DNA of 64,000 nucleotides, taken from Mycobacterium sp. ELW1. Its GTDB lineage: Bacteria > Actinomycetota > Actinomycetes > Mycobacteriales > Mycobacteriaceae. The notes under the pieces are model-generated. The model had not been told where the DNA came from and ran no database searches. It saw nothing but the letters and a program-made list of their open reading frames with translations. The stretch is taken from contig NZ_CP032155.1 in assembly GCF_008329905.1 (NCBI RefSeq), forward strand, positions 5,890,001 to 5,954,000, given 5' to 3'. Below, piece by piece: positions 1 to 7,720 of the stretch (position 1 is the first letter of the stretch; every line of letters begins with the position of its first letter). Position numbers and translations under genes: made by a program.

Positions 1-511
1 CCTCCGGCGAATGTGCGGCCAGGTCGCCGATTGTCTTCAGGTTCCACTTCCGTGCGGTGGCTTCGGAGACGGCGACGGTATCGGTGTCGTTGGCCGGTGA
101 CGGGGTCAGGATCGACAGATCGCCGGGCAACACCCGGAACAACGCCAACTCGACCTGATCCGGCGTCGTCACCGTGGTCTTGGAATCGAAGTACTGCAAG
201 AGATTTCCGGTGTACTCGGGCACCAGGTCGATGGAGTGGTCACGCACCGCGGGAATGTAGGTCTCGCGGCTGCCGATGCCGAACTGCCGGCCCACGGTGA
301 AACCGTTGGCCTCCAAGGCCTGGGCGTAGATCTCGGCGATGATCTTCGACTCCGGGAAGTCCGCCGATCCGACAACCAGATTCTTCAGATCACCCGAGGC
401 CGATCCGCCACCAAGCGGATTGGCGCTGCCACACGAGACCACCGCCGGCAGCACGAGCGCCAACAAGATCGCCACAAACCACAGTCGCCTGCCGCCCCGC
501 GACGCATTCAT
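1..511 (-). CDS. proX: ProX-like osmoprotectant-binding lipoprotein (partial, C-terminus cut by window edge)
   Basis: This is the substrate-binding lipoprotein of an OpuC/ProU-type ABC importer for glycine betaine or related osmoprotectants, anchored outside the membrane. The frame is open from an ATG at 511 to the window edge (170 codons) with no stop. The N-terminus is basic, then hydrophobic (LWFVAILLALVLP), and ends in the lipobox VVSC with lipidated Cys at residue 27. It continues into NLVVGSADFPES, IPAVRDHSIDLVPEYTGNL and LSILTPSPANDTD, which are typical of the OpuAC domain. M. tuberculosis has proX (Rv3759c) beside the next genes in the same order. The permease and ATPase genes should lie just outside the left edge. 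Confidence 0.88.
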   Translation of the reverse strand, partial: MNASRGGRRLWFVAILLALVLPAVVSCGSANPLGGGSASGDLKNLVVGSADFPESKIIAEIYAQALEANGFTVGRQFGIGSRETYIPAVRDHSIDLVPEYTGNLLQYFDSKTTVTTPDQVELALFRVLPGDLSILTPSPANDTDTVAVSEATARKWNLKTIGDLAAHSPE

Positions 512-650
512 GCGCGTCCTTTCACCCCGACCCGTTTAGCCGACAGTAACGACACTTACCCTCCTACGCCGGGGTTTAGATCAGGGCAAACGTCATCGTT
601 CTGTCATAACCCCATTGTTTCTGCCCGGCCTGAGTGGGAACAATGACTAT

Positions 651-1022
651 GTGACCATCAGTGAACCGACGGGCCCGCACTACGAGCCGACGCCGATGCC
701 GCCGGCGCCTCCGGCTGCGGAGCCTCCCGCGCCCACCAATGCCAAGTCGGTGAACGAGGTCAAGTTCACCCGCGCCGCGGCCCTGTGGTCCTCGTTGATC
801 TTCGGATTGTTGATCCTGACGGTCCTGCTGATCTTCATCGCCCAGAACACCGGATCGACGTCGTTCGCGTTCTTGGGCTGGCATTGGTCACTGCCACTGG
901 GCGTCGCGATCCTGATGGCGGCGGTGGCCGGCGCCATGGTGACCGTGTTGGCCGGGGCGGCCCGCATCTTCCAGCTCCGCCGCGCCGCCAAGAAGAACCT
1001 GCGGGCAGCCCGCACGACTTAA
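651..1022 (+). CDS. LapA/DUF1049-type small membrane protein
   Basis: A small membrane protein of about 123 residues. A proline-rich cytoplasmic N-terminus (PTPMPPAPPAAEPPAP) is followed by two membrane spans: residues about 43-65 (WSSLIFGLLILTVLLIFIAQ) and about 78-100. Between them lies the pattern IAQNTGSTSFAFLGWHWSLP that marks the LapA (DUF1049) fold. The tail is basic (RRAAKKNLRAAR). I chose the GTG at 651; an in-frame upstream start at 615 would add a non-conserved leader. The stop overlaps the stop of the convergent gene by 3 bases. It sits where Rv3760 sits in M. tuberculosis. LapA in E. coli assists lipopolysaccharide assembly; the role in mycobacteria is unknown to me. Confidence 0.8.
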   Translation: MTISEPTGPHYEPTPMPPAPPAAEPPAPTNAKSVNEVKFTRAAALWSSLIFGLLILTVLLIFIAQNTGSTSFAFLGWHWSLPLGVAILMAAVAGAMVTVLAGAARIFQLRRAAKKNLRAARTT

Positions 1023-2044
1023 CCGAAAAACTCCAGACCGCGGCTGATCAGCACGGCGACAGCCTCCCCCGCCTGGTCATCGTCGCCGGCGACGTCCTCG
1101 GACATCCGCCGGCGGAAGTCGATTCCGGCCACGATGATCGCCAGTTTGAAATAGCCCAGTGCCATGTGGAAGTTCCAATGCGCCAACGGGTTTCCGGACG
1201 CCACCGAATAGCGCTGGGCCAGATCCTCTGCCGTCGGCATCTGCGGGGCCGTCCACGACTTGTGCTCCTGGCTGAGCAAGTCCAGCATCGGATCGCGCTG
1301 CACACACATCACGGCGACATCGGCCAGCGGGTCTCCGAGGGTGGACATCTCCCAATCCAGCACCGCCCGAACAATTGTCGGGTCACTCGGATCGATGATG
1401 GTGTTGTCGATGCGGTAATCGCCGTGCACGATCGAGCTACGACTTTCCGACGGCACCGCGTCGGCCAGTTTGGAGTGCAGCCGTTCGACGTCACCGTCAC
1501 GCGGATCGTCGGGCAGCCGAACGTGTTGCCACTGCGAACCCCACCGCCGCACCTGCCGTTCGAGATATCCCACCGGCTTGCCGAAGTCACTCAAGCCGAC
1601 GGCGTCGGGATCCACTTCGTGAAGGTCGACAAGCACCCGGATGAGACTGTCGACGCAATCGCTGACCACGCCGGCGTCGCCGAGCGCATCGAGCTCGGCG
1701 CGGGTTCGAACCACTTGGCCCGCCACATATTCCACCATCTGGAACGGCACACCCCCGACGGAATCGTCGTCACGCATGGTGACCGCGGGCGCGACCGGCA
1801 CCGGGCTGCCGGCCAATGCGGCCACCACCCGATATTCGCGAGCCATATCGTGCGCCGACGGGGTGAGCCCGTGCAGCGGCGGGCGGCGCAGCACCCATTT
1901 GGAGGCGTCGTCGAAAATCAGGAAGGTCAGGTTCGACCGGCCACCGGAGATGAACTCCGCCTGCAGCTCCCCGCTACGCGGAATGCCCGCCGATCGCAGA
2001 TGCCTGTCCAGTGCCGCCAGGTCGAGCCCGTCCAGAGAAGTCAC
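1019..2044 (-). CDS. fadE36: Aminoglycoside-phosphotransferase-fold kinase (FadE36/ACAD10-11 N-domain type)
   Basis: A 341-residue APH-fold kinase. The Brenner loop HGDYRIDN (H207-N214) and the metal-binding segment LDWEMSTLGDPLAD (D230 onward) are intact. The N-lobe starts with the glycine-rich FISGGRSNLTF. This branch is the one fused to acyl-CoA dehydrogenase in human ACAD10/11 and separate in bacteria, so a hydroxyacyl-CoA or related hydroxylated substrate is more likely than an antibiotic. The M. tuberculosis orthologue Rv3761c is named fadE36, although the protein is not itself an acyl-CoA dehydrogenase. The start is a GTG at 2044. It is the last gene of a minus-strand run with the CaiB-type CoA-transferase and the histidine phosphatase. 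Confidence 0.82.
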   Translation of the reverse strand: MTSLDGLDLAALDRHLRSAGIPRSGELQAEFISGGRSNLTFLIFDDASKWVLRRPPLHGLTPSAHDMAREYRVVAALAGSPVPVAPAVTMRDDDSVGGVPFQMVEYVAGQVVRTRAELDALGDAGVVSDCVDSLIRVLVDLHEVDPDAVGLSDFGKPVGYLERQVRRWGSQWQHVRLPDDPRDGDVERLHSKLADAVPSESRSSIVHGDYRIDNTIIDPSDPTIVRAVLDWEMSTLGDPLADVAVMCVQRDPMLDLLSQEHKSWTAPQMPTAEDLAQRYSVASGNPLAHWNFHMALGYFKLAIIVAGIDFRRRMSEDVAGDDDQAGEAVAVLISRGLEFFG

Positions 2045-2057
2045 CCGCTATGTATAG

Positions 2058-2666
2058 CTAATAGCGCTGGTTGCGCGGCAAGAGATCCCAAACATGTTCG
2101 GTGGTGTTGACCGCCGCCACCGTGCCGAACCCGCTGCGGGCGTAGAGCAGGCGGGTGATCGAGACGTAATCGATGGGGAACGACAGCAGCCGTTTGGTGC
2201 CGAGCAGCTCGTGCAGGATCACGTTGATCACCCCGCCGTGGCTGAAGACGGCAACCGTCTCGTCGTGGTCTGCCGCCGCGACGATATCTCTCAGCGCCGC
2301 GCCTACCCGGCCGCGGAACTCGTCTTCGTCGACGGTGCTGGGCAGCCGGCCGTCGGCCATCCGCGCCCACTCCTCCGGCCGCTCTTTGCGCACCTGTTCG
2401 ATCGGCACGTAGTGGGACAGCCCGCGGTCGTACTCGGCCAGCCGGTCGTCGATATCGACGGTCAGCCCGGTGGCCTTGGCGACCGGCTCGGCGGTCTGCA
2501 GCGCGCGCCGCTGCGGGCTGCTGATCAGCCGGGCGAGCGGGAAACGGTCCAGTGCCTCAGGCAGCCGCCTGGCCTGCTCCCAACCCTCCTCGGACAGTTC
2601 CGGATCGCTGCCTTCACCCGCCTCGGTCCGGTGTGGCAGGGCATGCCTGACGAGCAGCAGCTGCAT
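2058..2666 (-). CDS. Histidine phosphatase (phosphoglycerate-mutase-like) family protein
   Basis: A 202-residue member of branch 1 of the histidine phosphatase superfamily. The catalytic phosphohistidine motif LLLVRHALP carries R7-H8, with Ala where many members have Gly. The second arginine lies in SSPQRRALQTAEP (R53/R54), a central acid in LAEYDRG, and the second catalytic histidine in FSHGGVIN (H143). Length and motifs are complete, so an active phosphatase is expected; the substrate cannot be read from the sequence. It lies 13 bases upstream of the APH-fold kinase gene and 60 bases downstream of the CoA-transferase gene, so the three are probably co-transcribed. Pairing with a kinase-fold protein may mean it acts on the kinase product, but that is inference. 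Confidence 0.85.
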   Translation of the reverse strand: MQLLLVRHALPHRTEAGEGSDPELSEEGWEQARRLPEALDRFPLARLISSPQRRALQTAEPVAKATGLTVDIDDRLAEYDRGLSHYVPIEQVRKERPEEWARMADGRLPSTVDEDEFRGRVGAALRDIVAAADHDETVAVFSHGGVINVILHELLGTKRLLSFPIDYVSITRLLYARSGFGTVAAVNTTEHVWDLLPRNQRY

Positions 2667-2726
2667 GGGTGCGGTGGTCCTTTCACGCTCCGAGCGTGTG
2701 AGTTGTCGCGGATTCTTCGACGATTT

Positions 2727-3890
2727 TCAACGATATCCCGCACGTTCGGCGAGCTCGGCGAGGACCTCATCGGTGTGCTCGCCGAGTTTCGGGGCGGCCG
2801 ACCGCGGCGCCCACGGGGTGCCGTGGAAGTCGGCGGGGGTGGCGATCATCGGGCCGCCGTCGGGCACGTCGACCAGACCGCCCGCGGCGTGGAACTGCTC
2901 GTCGGCCAGGACGTCCTCCATCGAGTTCACCGGCGACCAGAACAGGTCGGGCTCGGCGTCGAACGCTGAAGCCCATTCGGCGAGCGTCTTCGTCGCGAAG
3001 ATCTCGTCGAGCGTCGCAATCAGTTCACGGGAATTGATCGCGCGGTCGCGGGCAGTGGTAAATCGGCTGTCGGTCAACCACTCCGGGCGCCCGACCGCAC
3101 GGCACAGCGACGGCCAGTGCCGGTCGGCTTCCAGCCCGACGATCCAGAGGCGCCGCCCGTCGGCCGCCAGGTAGTTGTTCATGCACGGGTTGAACATCGT
3201 CTCGCGCTGACCGATCGCGATCGGATTGCCGGTCAGCAGGAAGGTGTTGAGGTCGAAGCTGACGGTGTAGGCGCCCTGGCGGTAGAGGGATGTGGTCACC
3301 AGTTGCCCTTCACCGGTGCGGGCGCGGGCGACCAGTGCGGCGTTGATCGCCGCGGCCAACGTCATCCCGGTCATGTGATCGCCCATGCCGCCCCGCTGGA
3401 AGGGCGGGCTGTCACCGGGACGGGTGAGCAGATCGGCAACCCCGGAGCGGGCCCAGAATGCGGCGACGTCGTAGGCCGGGCGGTTGGCTTCAGGCCCGCT
3501 CTCGCCGTACCCGGTGATCAGGCCGTAGACCAGGCCCGGATTGAGCGCGGCCACCGACGGATAGTCCAGATCGAGCCGCCCAAGCGCATCCGGCCGGACG
3601 TTGGTGAGGAAAACGTCTGCCGCCGTGAGCAATTGGCGAGCGGTAGCCAGCCCACCGTCGGTGGTCAGGTCGAGCACGATGCTGCGCTTGGACCGATTGT
3701 CCATCTCGAACGGCGGGTTGCTGCCGTCGTCGAGTCCGAGCATCCGGCCGAACATTCGGCCCGGGTCGCCGGTCGGCGGTTCGATCTTGACGACGTCGGC
3801 ACCCCAGTCGGCCAGAATTCCTCCGGCAGCCGGCCCGGCGACCCACACCCCGAGCTCGACAACCTTGATGCCCTCCAGCGGTCCGGCCAT
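2727..3890 (-). CDS. CaiB/BaiF (family III) CoA-transferase
   Basis: A 387-residue cytoplasmic family III CoA-transferase moving CoA between acyl acids. It opens with GPLEGIKVVELGVWVAGP, and ADWGADVVKIEPPTGDPGR follows. The catalytic aspartate is expected at D141 in RPAYDVAAFWARSGV. The C-terminal half has FFATARDR-like and SPVNSMEDVLADEQ segments usual for the family. Length fits (about 380-400). It begins the leftward operon and faces the rightward APH/SDR/ACAD/TetR operon across an 87-base divergent gap with a perfect palindrome, so both may answer to the same repressor. It could supply the CoA-activated substrate for the divergent operon; this is inference. Confidence 0.9.
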   Translation of the reverse strand: MAGPLEGIKVVELGVWVAGPAAGGILADWGADVVKIEPPTGDPGRMFGRMLGLDDGSNPPFEMDNRSKRSIVLDLTTDGGLATARQLLTAADVFLTNVRPDALGRLDLDYPSVAALNPGLVYGLITGYGESGPEANRPAYDVAAFWARSGVADLLTRPGDSPPFQRGGMGDHMTGMTLAAAINAALVARARTGEGQLVTTSLYRQGAYTVSFDLNTFLLTGNPIAIGQRETMFNPCMNNYLAADGRRLWIVGLEADRHWPSLCRAVGRPEWLTDSRFTTARDRAINSRELIATLDEIFATKTLAEWASAFDAEPDLFWSPVNSMEDVLADEQFHAAGGLVDVPDGGPMIATPADFHGTPWAPRSAAPKLGEHTDEVLAELAERAGYR

Positions 3891-3937
3891 CGTCGCCCCT
3901 TTCGCTATGCGTCTGCCAAAGGCTAGTGGCTCGGCGC

Positions 3938-3958
3938 TTGGAGAATGCTATTCTCCAA
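3938..3958. promoter_or_regulatory. Perfect palindrome in divergent promoter, probable TetR operator
   Basis: Two 9-base arms, TTGGAGAAT and ATTCTCCAA, are perfectly complementary around the 3-base centre GCT. The site is 47 bases upstream of the CoA-transferase ATG and 19 bases upstream of the chosen ATG of the phosphotransferase. Size and symmetry suit a TetR-family dimer. The TetR gene at 7097-7720 in the rightward operon is the natural candidate. Binding is inferred. Confidence 0.65.
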
Positions 3959-3977
3959 ATGGAGATTGAGGAGTTCC

Positions 3978-5021
3978 ATGACGAGAACGCAAAACCCCGC
4001 GGACCTCGACACCGCGACGCTCGGCCGATGGCTCGACACCCAGAACGCACCCGGCCATGGCGAGCAGCCCGTCGCCGAGGTCCTCAAGGGCGGGTCGCAG
4101 AACATGCTGTACCGGATCAACCGCGGTGGGGAGGGCATGGTGCTGCGGATGCCCGGACCGCGCGCCGACGAGCGCCGCCTCGGTGAGCTGCTTCGCGAAA
4201 TCCGTCTGGAACGGGCGTTGAAGGGCACCGACGTACCGCACGCGGAACTGGTGGCCGCCGACGAGAGTGGGGAGGTTCTCGGCAAGCCCTTCTATCTCAT
4301 GAAGGAAGTCGACGGCTGGAGCCCCATGGAGGGCGGCTGGGAGGCGCCGTTCGACGCTGACCTCGACGCCCGCCGCGACCTGGCATTCCAGCTGATCGAG
4401 GGTGCCGCGAAGCTCGGCCGGGTGGACTGGAAGGAACAGGACCTGGAGGGGTTCGGCAGACCCGACGGCTTCCACGACCGACAGGTGGATCGCTGGCTGG
4501 CGTTCCTCGCCGCGTTCCAGGTGCGCGAACTGGCCGGACTGGATGCGGCGTCGCAGTGGTTGCGCGACAACCGGCCCGCGCACTACACCCCCGGGATCAT
4601 GCACGGCGACTACCAGTTCGCCAACGTCATGTACGCCCACGGGGCACCCGGGCGGCTGGCCGCGATCGTGGACTGGGAGATGACCACGATCGGCGACCCG
4701 CTGCTGGACGTGGCATGGGCGCTACTCGGCTACGACGGCGAACATCCCAAGGACACCGGCTTCTACCTGCCGATGGACGGTATGCCCACCCGCAGTGAGC
4801 TGCTGGCGCACTACGAGAAGGTCAGCGGGCTGTCTACCGAGAACATCCACTACTACCTGGTGCTGGCCAACTGGAAGCTGGGCATCGTGCTGGAGAAGAC
4901 CTACGCCGCCGCGGTCAACGGCGGCACGGCAGACCCGAAAGTGGTCGAGGCCTTCGGCGCGATGGTGCCCGATCTGATCGCCACCGCGGCCCGGTTGGCG
5001 CAATCCGGTGAGGAGTCCTGA
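3978..5021 (+). CDS. APH-fold phosphotransferase, putative 4-hydroxyacyl-CoA kinase (LvaA/ACAD11-like)
   Basis: A 347-residue APH-fold kinase. The N-lobe has LKGGSQNMLYRINRG; the catalytic loop is MHGDYQFANVMYA (H209-D211, N216); the metal loop is VDWEMTTIGDPLLDVAW (D232). I chose the ATG at 3978 because GAGGAG lies 4 bases upstream, whereas the in-frame ATG at 3945 lies inside the operator palindrome. It is the first gene of a tight operon with SDR, acyl-CoA dehydrogenase, TetR and quinone reductase; its TGA directly abuts the SDR ATG. The same trio (APH kinase, SDR, ACAD) in P. putida levulinate catabolism (LvaA, LvaD, LvaC) reduces, phosphorylates and then isomerises 4-oxo/4-hydroxyacyl-CoA. 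That role here is inference. Confidence 0.85.
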   Translation: MTRTQNPADLDTATLGRWLDTQNAPGHGEQPVAEVLKGGSQNMLYRINRGGEGMVLRMPGPRADERRLGELLREIRLERALKGTDVPHAELVAADESGEVLGKPFYLMKEVDGWSPMEGGWEAPFDADLDARRDLAFQLIEGAAKLGRVDWKEQDLEGFGRPDGFHDRQVDRWLAFLAAFQVRELAGLDAASQWLRDNRPAHYTPGIMHGDYQFANVMYAHGAPGRLAAIVDWEMTTIGDPLLDVAWALLGYDGEHPKDTGFYLPMDGMPTRSELLAHYEKVSGLSTENIHYYLVLANWKLGIVLEKTYAAAVNGGTADPKVVEAFGAMVPDLIATAARLAQSGEES

Positions 5022-5780
5022 ATGGGCTACGCAGACACTCTTTTCGACCTGACCGGCCGCGTCGTGCTGGTCACCGGCGGCAGCCGCGGTCTGGGCCGCG
5101 AGATGGCGATGGCGGCCGCGCGCTGCGGCGCGGACGTGGTGATCGCCAGCCGCAAGTTCGACACCTGTGTGGCGACGGCCAAGGAGATCGAGGCCGAAAC
5201 CGGCTGCACCGCAATGCCATACGGGGTTCACGTCGGGCGATGGGATGAGCTCGACGGGTTGGTCACCGCGGTCTACGACCGGTTCGGCAAGCTTGATGTG
5301 CTGGTGAACAACGCCGGTATGTCGCCGACCTACGACAAGCTCACCGATGTCAGCGAGAAACTGTTCGACGCGGTGATGAACCTGAATCTGAAGGGGCCGT
5401 TCCGCCTTTCGGCACTGGTCGGCGAACGCATGGTCGACGACGGCGGCGGTGTGATCATCAACGTCAGCACCCACGGCTCGCTGCGGCCGCATCCGTCGTT
5501 CATCCCGTACGCGGCATCCAAGGCCGGACTGAACGCGATGACCGAAGGCCTCGCGGCGGCGTTCGGGCCGACGGTGCGGGTCAACACCCTGATGCCGGGT
5601 CCGTTCCTCACCGACATCAGCAAGGCCTGGAACCTCGGTCGCGAAAATCCGTTCGGCCGGCATGCCCTGCAGCGGGCCGGTGAGCCGCACGAAATCATCG
5701 GCGCCGCACTGTTTCTGATGTCCGATGCATCCAGCTTCACCACCGGCTCGATCCTTCGGGCCGACGGCGGAATCCCGTAA
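5022..5780 (+). CDS. SDR-family NAD(P)-dependent oxidoreductase
   Basis: A 252-residue classical short-chain dehydrogenase. Cofactor motif VTGGSRGLG (T18-G25), structural NNAG (96-99), catalytic Ser149 (INVSTHGSL) and Y163-x3-K167 (IPYAASKAG) are all present. The C-terminus ends SFTTGSILRADGGIP as in the FabG/glucose dehydrogenase group. The ATG follows the upstream stop without a gap and GAGGAG precedes it, so translation is probably coupled. In the LvaD-like reading it would interconvert 4-oxoacyl-CoA and 4-hydroxyacyl-CoA; a 3-hydroxyacyl-CoA dehydrogenase role is also possible. Confidence 0.9.
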   Translation: MGYADTLFDLTGRVVLVTGGSRGLGREMAMAAARCGADVVIASRKFDTCVATAKEIEAETGCTAMPYGVHVGRWDELDGLVTAVYDRFGKLDVLVNNAGMSPTYDKLTDVSEKLFDAVMNLNLKGPFRLSALVGERMVDDGGGVIINVSTHGSLRPHPSFIPYAASKAGLNAMTEGLAAAFGPTVRVNTLMPGPFLTDISKAWNLGRENPFGRHALQRAGEPHEIIGAALFLMSDASSFTTGSILRADGGIP

Positions 5781-5792
5781 AGGAGTACGACG

Positions 5793-7100
5793 ATGGCGTG
5801 GGACTTTTCCACCGAGCCGGAATTCGAGGAGAAGCTCGAGTGGATCCGGACCTTCGTGCGCGACGAGATCGAACCGCTCGAGGTGATCTTCCCGAGCTGC
5901 GAGTTCCTGCCGCTCAACGACGAGCGCCGCAGGATCGTCGACCCACTCAAGCAGAAGGTCCGCGACCAGGGCCTGTGGGCGCCGCACCTCGGGCCCGAGC
6001 TGGGCGGCCAGGGCTTCGGGGCCGTCAAGCTCACGCTGATCAACGAGATCCTGGGCCGCGCAACGTGGTCGTCGATCATCTTCGGCACCCAGGCGCCCGA
6101 TACCGGTAACGCCGAGATCCTCGCCCGCTTCGGCACCGAGGAACAGAAGCAGCGGTACCTGACCGGGCTGCTGTCCGGGGAGATCTTCTCGACGTTCTCG
6201 ATGACCGAACCGCAGGGCGGATCCGATCCGCGGGTGTTCACCACGCGGGCGGTGCGCGACGGCGACGACTGGGTTATCAACGGCCGCAAGTACTGGTCCT
6301 CGAACGCCTCGGTGGCATCGTTCTTCATCGTGGTCGCGATCACCGACCCGGACGTCCCGGTACACACGGGCGCCTCGACGTTCCTGGTGCCGGCCGACAC
6401 CCCGGGCGTGCACATCGAGGCGACCCACCACCTGGTCGGCTCGCAACCCCACGACCCCGGGCACTCACTGGTGCACTACGACAACGTCCGGGTCCCCGCG
6501 TCGGCGATGCTCGGCGAAGAGGGCCACGGCTTCGGCGTCGCCCAGTCCCGGCTGGCCGGCGGGCGTCTGCACCATGCGATGCGCTCCATCGGAGTGGCCC
6601 AGCGAGCGATCGACGCGATGGCCCGCCGCGCGAAAAGCCGCTTCACACAGGGAAGTCTGCTGGCTGACAAGCAGTTGATCCAGGAGATGGTCGCCGACTC
6701 GTTCGTTGAGCTGACCCAGTTCCGGCTGATGGTGTTGCACGCCGCGTGGCTGGTCGACACCGCCGGTGAGCGGGCCGCGCGGGAGGAGATCGCGGCCTGC
6801 AAGATCGCGACCGCCTCCGTGCTGAAGTCCATCGGCCTGCGGGCGATCCAGGTGCACGGCGGACTCGGACTGACCGACCAGATGCCGTTGACCAGTGTGC
6901 TCATGGGTGGGATCACGCTGGGGCTGGCCGACGGGCCGACCGAGGCGCACAAGGTCAACCTGGCCCGCCAGCTCCTCAAGGGCTACGAGGCGGAGGATCC
7001 GGTCTGGCCCAGTGAGTTCCTGCCCAACCGGATCGAGCGAGCCCGGGAGAAGTACGGCCATTTGGTCGATCGCATTCCCGCGCTGCCTGTTTCGCCGTGA
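5793..7100 (+). CDS. Acyl-CoA dehydrogenase, ACAD10/11-like
   Basis: A 435-residue FAD acyl-CoA dehydrogenase. FAD and substrate segments include FSTFSMTEPQGGSDPR and WVINGRKYWSSNAS, and the C-terminal domain has IQVHGGLGLTDQMPL. Where classical ACADs carry the catalytic glutamate in YEGT, this protein has LADGPTEAHKV, the ADGP form of ACAD10/11 and LvaC-type enzymes. Those act on phosphorylated 4-hydroxyacyl-CoAs rather than only forming a 2-enoyl-CoA. GGAGT lies a few bases before the ATG. Its TGA overlaps the GTG of the TetR gene by 4 bases (GTGA). The family assignment is firm; the specific chemistry is inferred from the ADGP motif and the APH and SDR neighbours. Confidence 0.88.
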   Translation: MAWDFSTEPEFEEKLEWIRTFVRDEIEPLEVIFPSCEFLPLNDERRRIVDPLKQKVRDQGLWAPHLGPELGGQGFGAVKLTLINEILGRATWSSIIFGTQAPDTGNAEILARFGTEEQKQRYLTGLLSGEIFSTFSMTEPQGGSDPRVFTTRAVRDGDDWVINGRKYWSSNASVASFFIVVAITDPDVPVHTGASTFLVPADTPGVHIEATHHLVGSQPHDPGHSLVHYDNVRVPASAMLGEEGHGFGVAQSRLAGGRLHHAMRSIGVAQRAIDAMARRAKSRFTQGSLLADKQLIQEMVADSFVELTQFRLMVLHAAWLVDTAGERAAREEIAACKIATASVLKSIGLRAIQVHGGLGLTDQMPLTSVLMGGITLGLADGPTEAHKVNLARQLLKGYEAEDPVWPSEFLPNRIERAREKYGHLVDRIPALPVSP

Positions 7101-7720
7101 CCAGCAGAGCCGCGGCCGCCGTGGTGCGGGCCCTCGACGACCGGCAACGCGAAGCCACCGAAGACGTGGAGCGCATCCTGGCCGCCGCACTGCGGGTGTT
7201 GCAGCGGGTCTCCCCCGACGCGCCGCGGGTCAGCGACATCGTCGCCGAGGCCGGCGTCTCCAACAAGGCGTTCTACCGTTACTTCGCCGGCAAGGACGAT
7301 CTGATGCTGGCGGTCATGGAACGCGGTGCGGCAATGGTGGTTTCGTACCTGGAACACCAGATGGCCAAGGAATCCACCCCGAAAGGCAAGATCACCCGAT
7401 GGATCAGCGGGGCGCTGGCCCAGGTCGCCGATCCGGAGCTGATCGGAATGAGCCGCGCCCTGGTGGTGCAGATGTCCGACTCGGACAAGCGCCGCCTCGG
7501 CGAGGAGGAGATCCTGGCCGCCATGCGCGAGCTGCTGGTCGAGCCGATTCGGCAGCTCGGCAGTAGCGATGCCCAGCGTGATGCCGACGCGGTGTTCGTG
7601 TGTACCGTCGGCACGATGCGCCGCTACGTGAACTCCACCGACCAACCGGGTCGCAAGGACATCAACCACCTCGTCGGGTTCTGCCTGCGAGGCCTCGGCC
7701 TGCCGGAAGCGACGAGCTGA
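7097..7720 (+). CDS. TetR/AcrR-family transcriptional regulator
   Basis: A 207-residue TetR-type repressor. The N-terminal helix-turn-helix runs from about residue 15 to 65, with VSDIVAEAGVSNKAFYRYFAGKDDL as recognition region (read in pieces: VSDIVAEAGVSNKAFYRYF). The ligand-binding C-terminal domain is less conserved. The GTG start overlaps the acyl-CoA dehydrogenase stop, so the regulator is made from the operon it probably controls. Its likely target is the palindrome at 3938-3958. Ligands of such repressors in mycobacterial lipid operons are commonly acyl-CoAs; here that is inference. Confidence 0.88.
   Translation: MTSRAAAAVVRALDDRQREATEDVERILAAALRVLQRVSPDAPRVSDIVAEAGVSNKAFYRYFAGKDDLMLAVMERGAAMVVSYLEHQMAKESTPKGKITRWISGALAQVADPELIGMSRALVVQMSDSDKRRLGEEEILAAMRELLVEPIRQLGSSDAQRDADAVFVCTVGTMRRYVNSTDQPGRKDINHLVGFCLRGLGLPEATS

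Noticed and set aside
3945..3977. Upstream in-frame ATG for the phosphotransferase gene
   Set aside because: It lies inside the operator palindrome and lacks a Shine-Dalgarno; the ATG at 3978 has GAGGAG 4 bases upstream.
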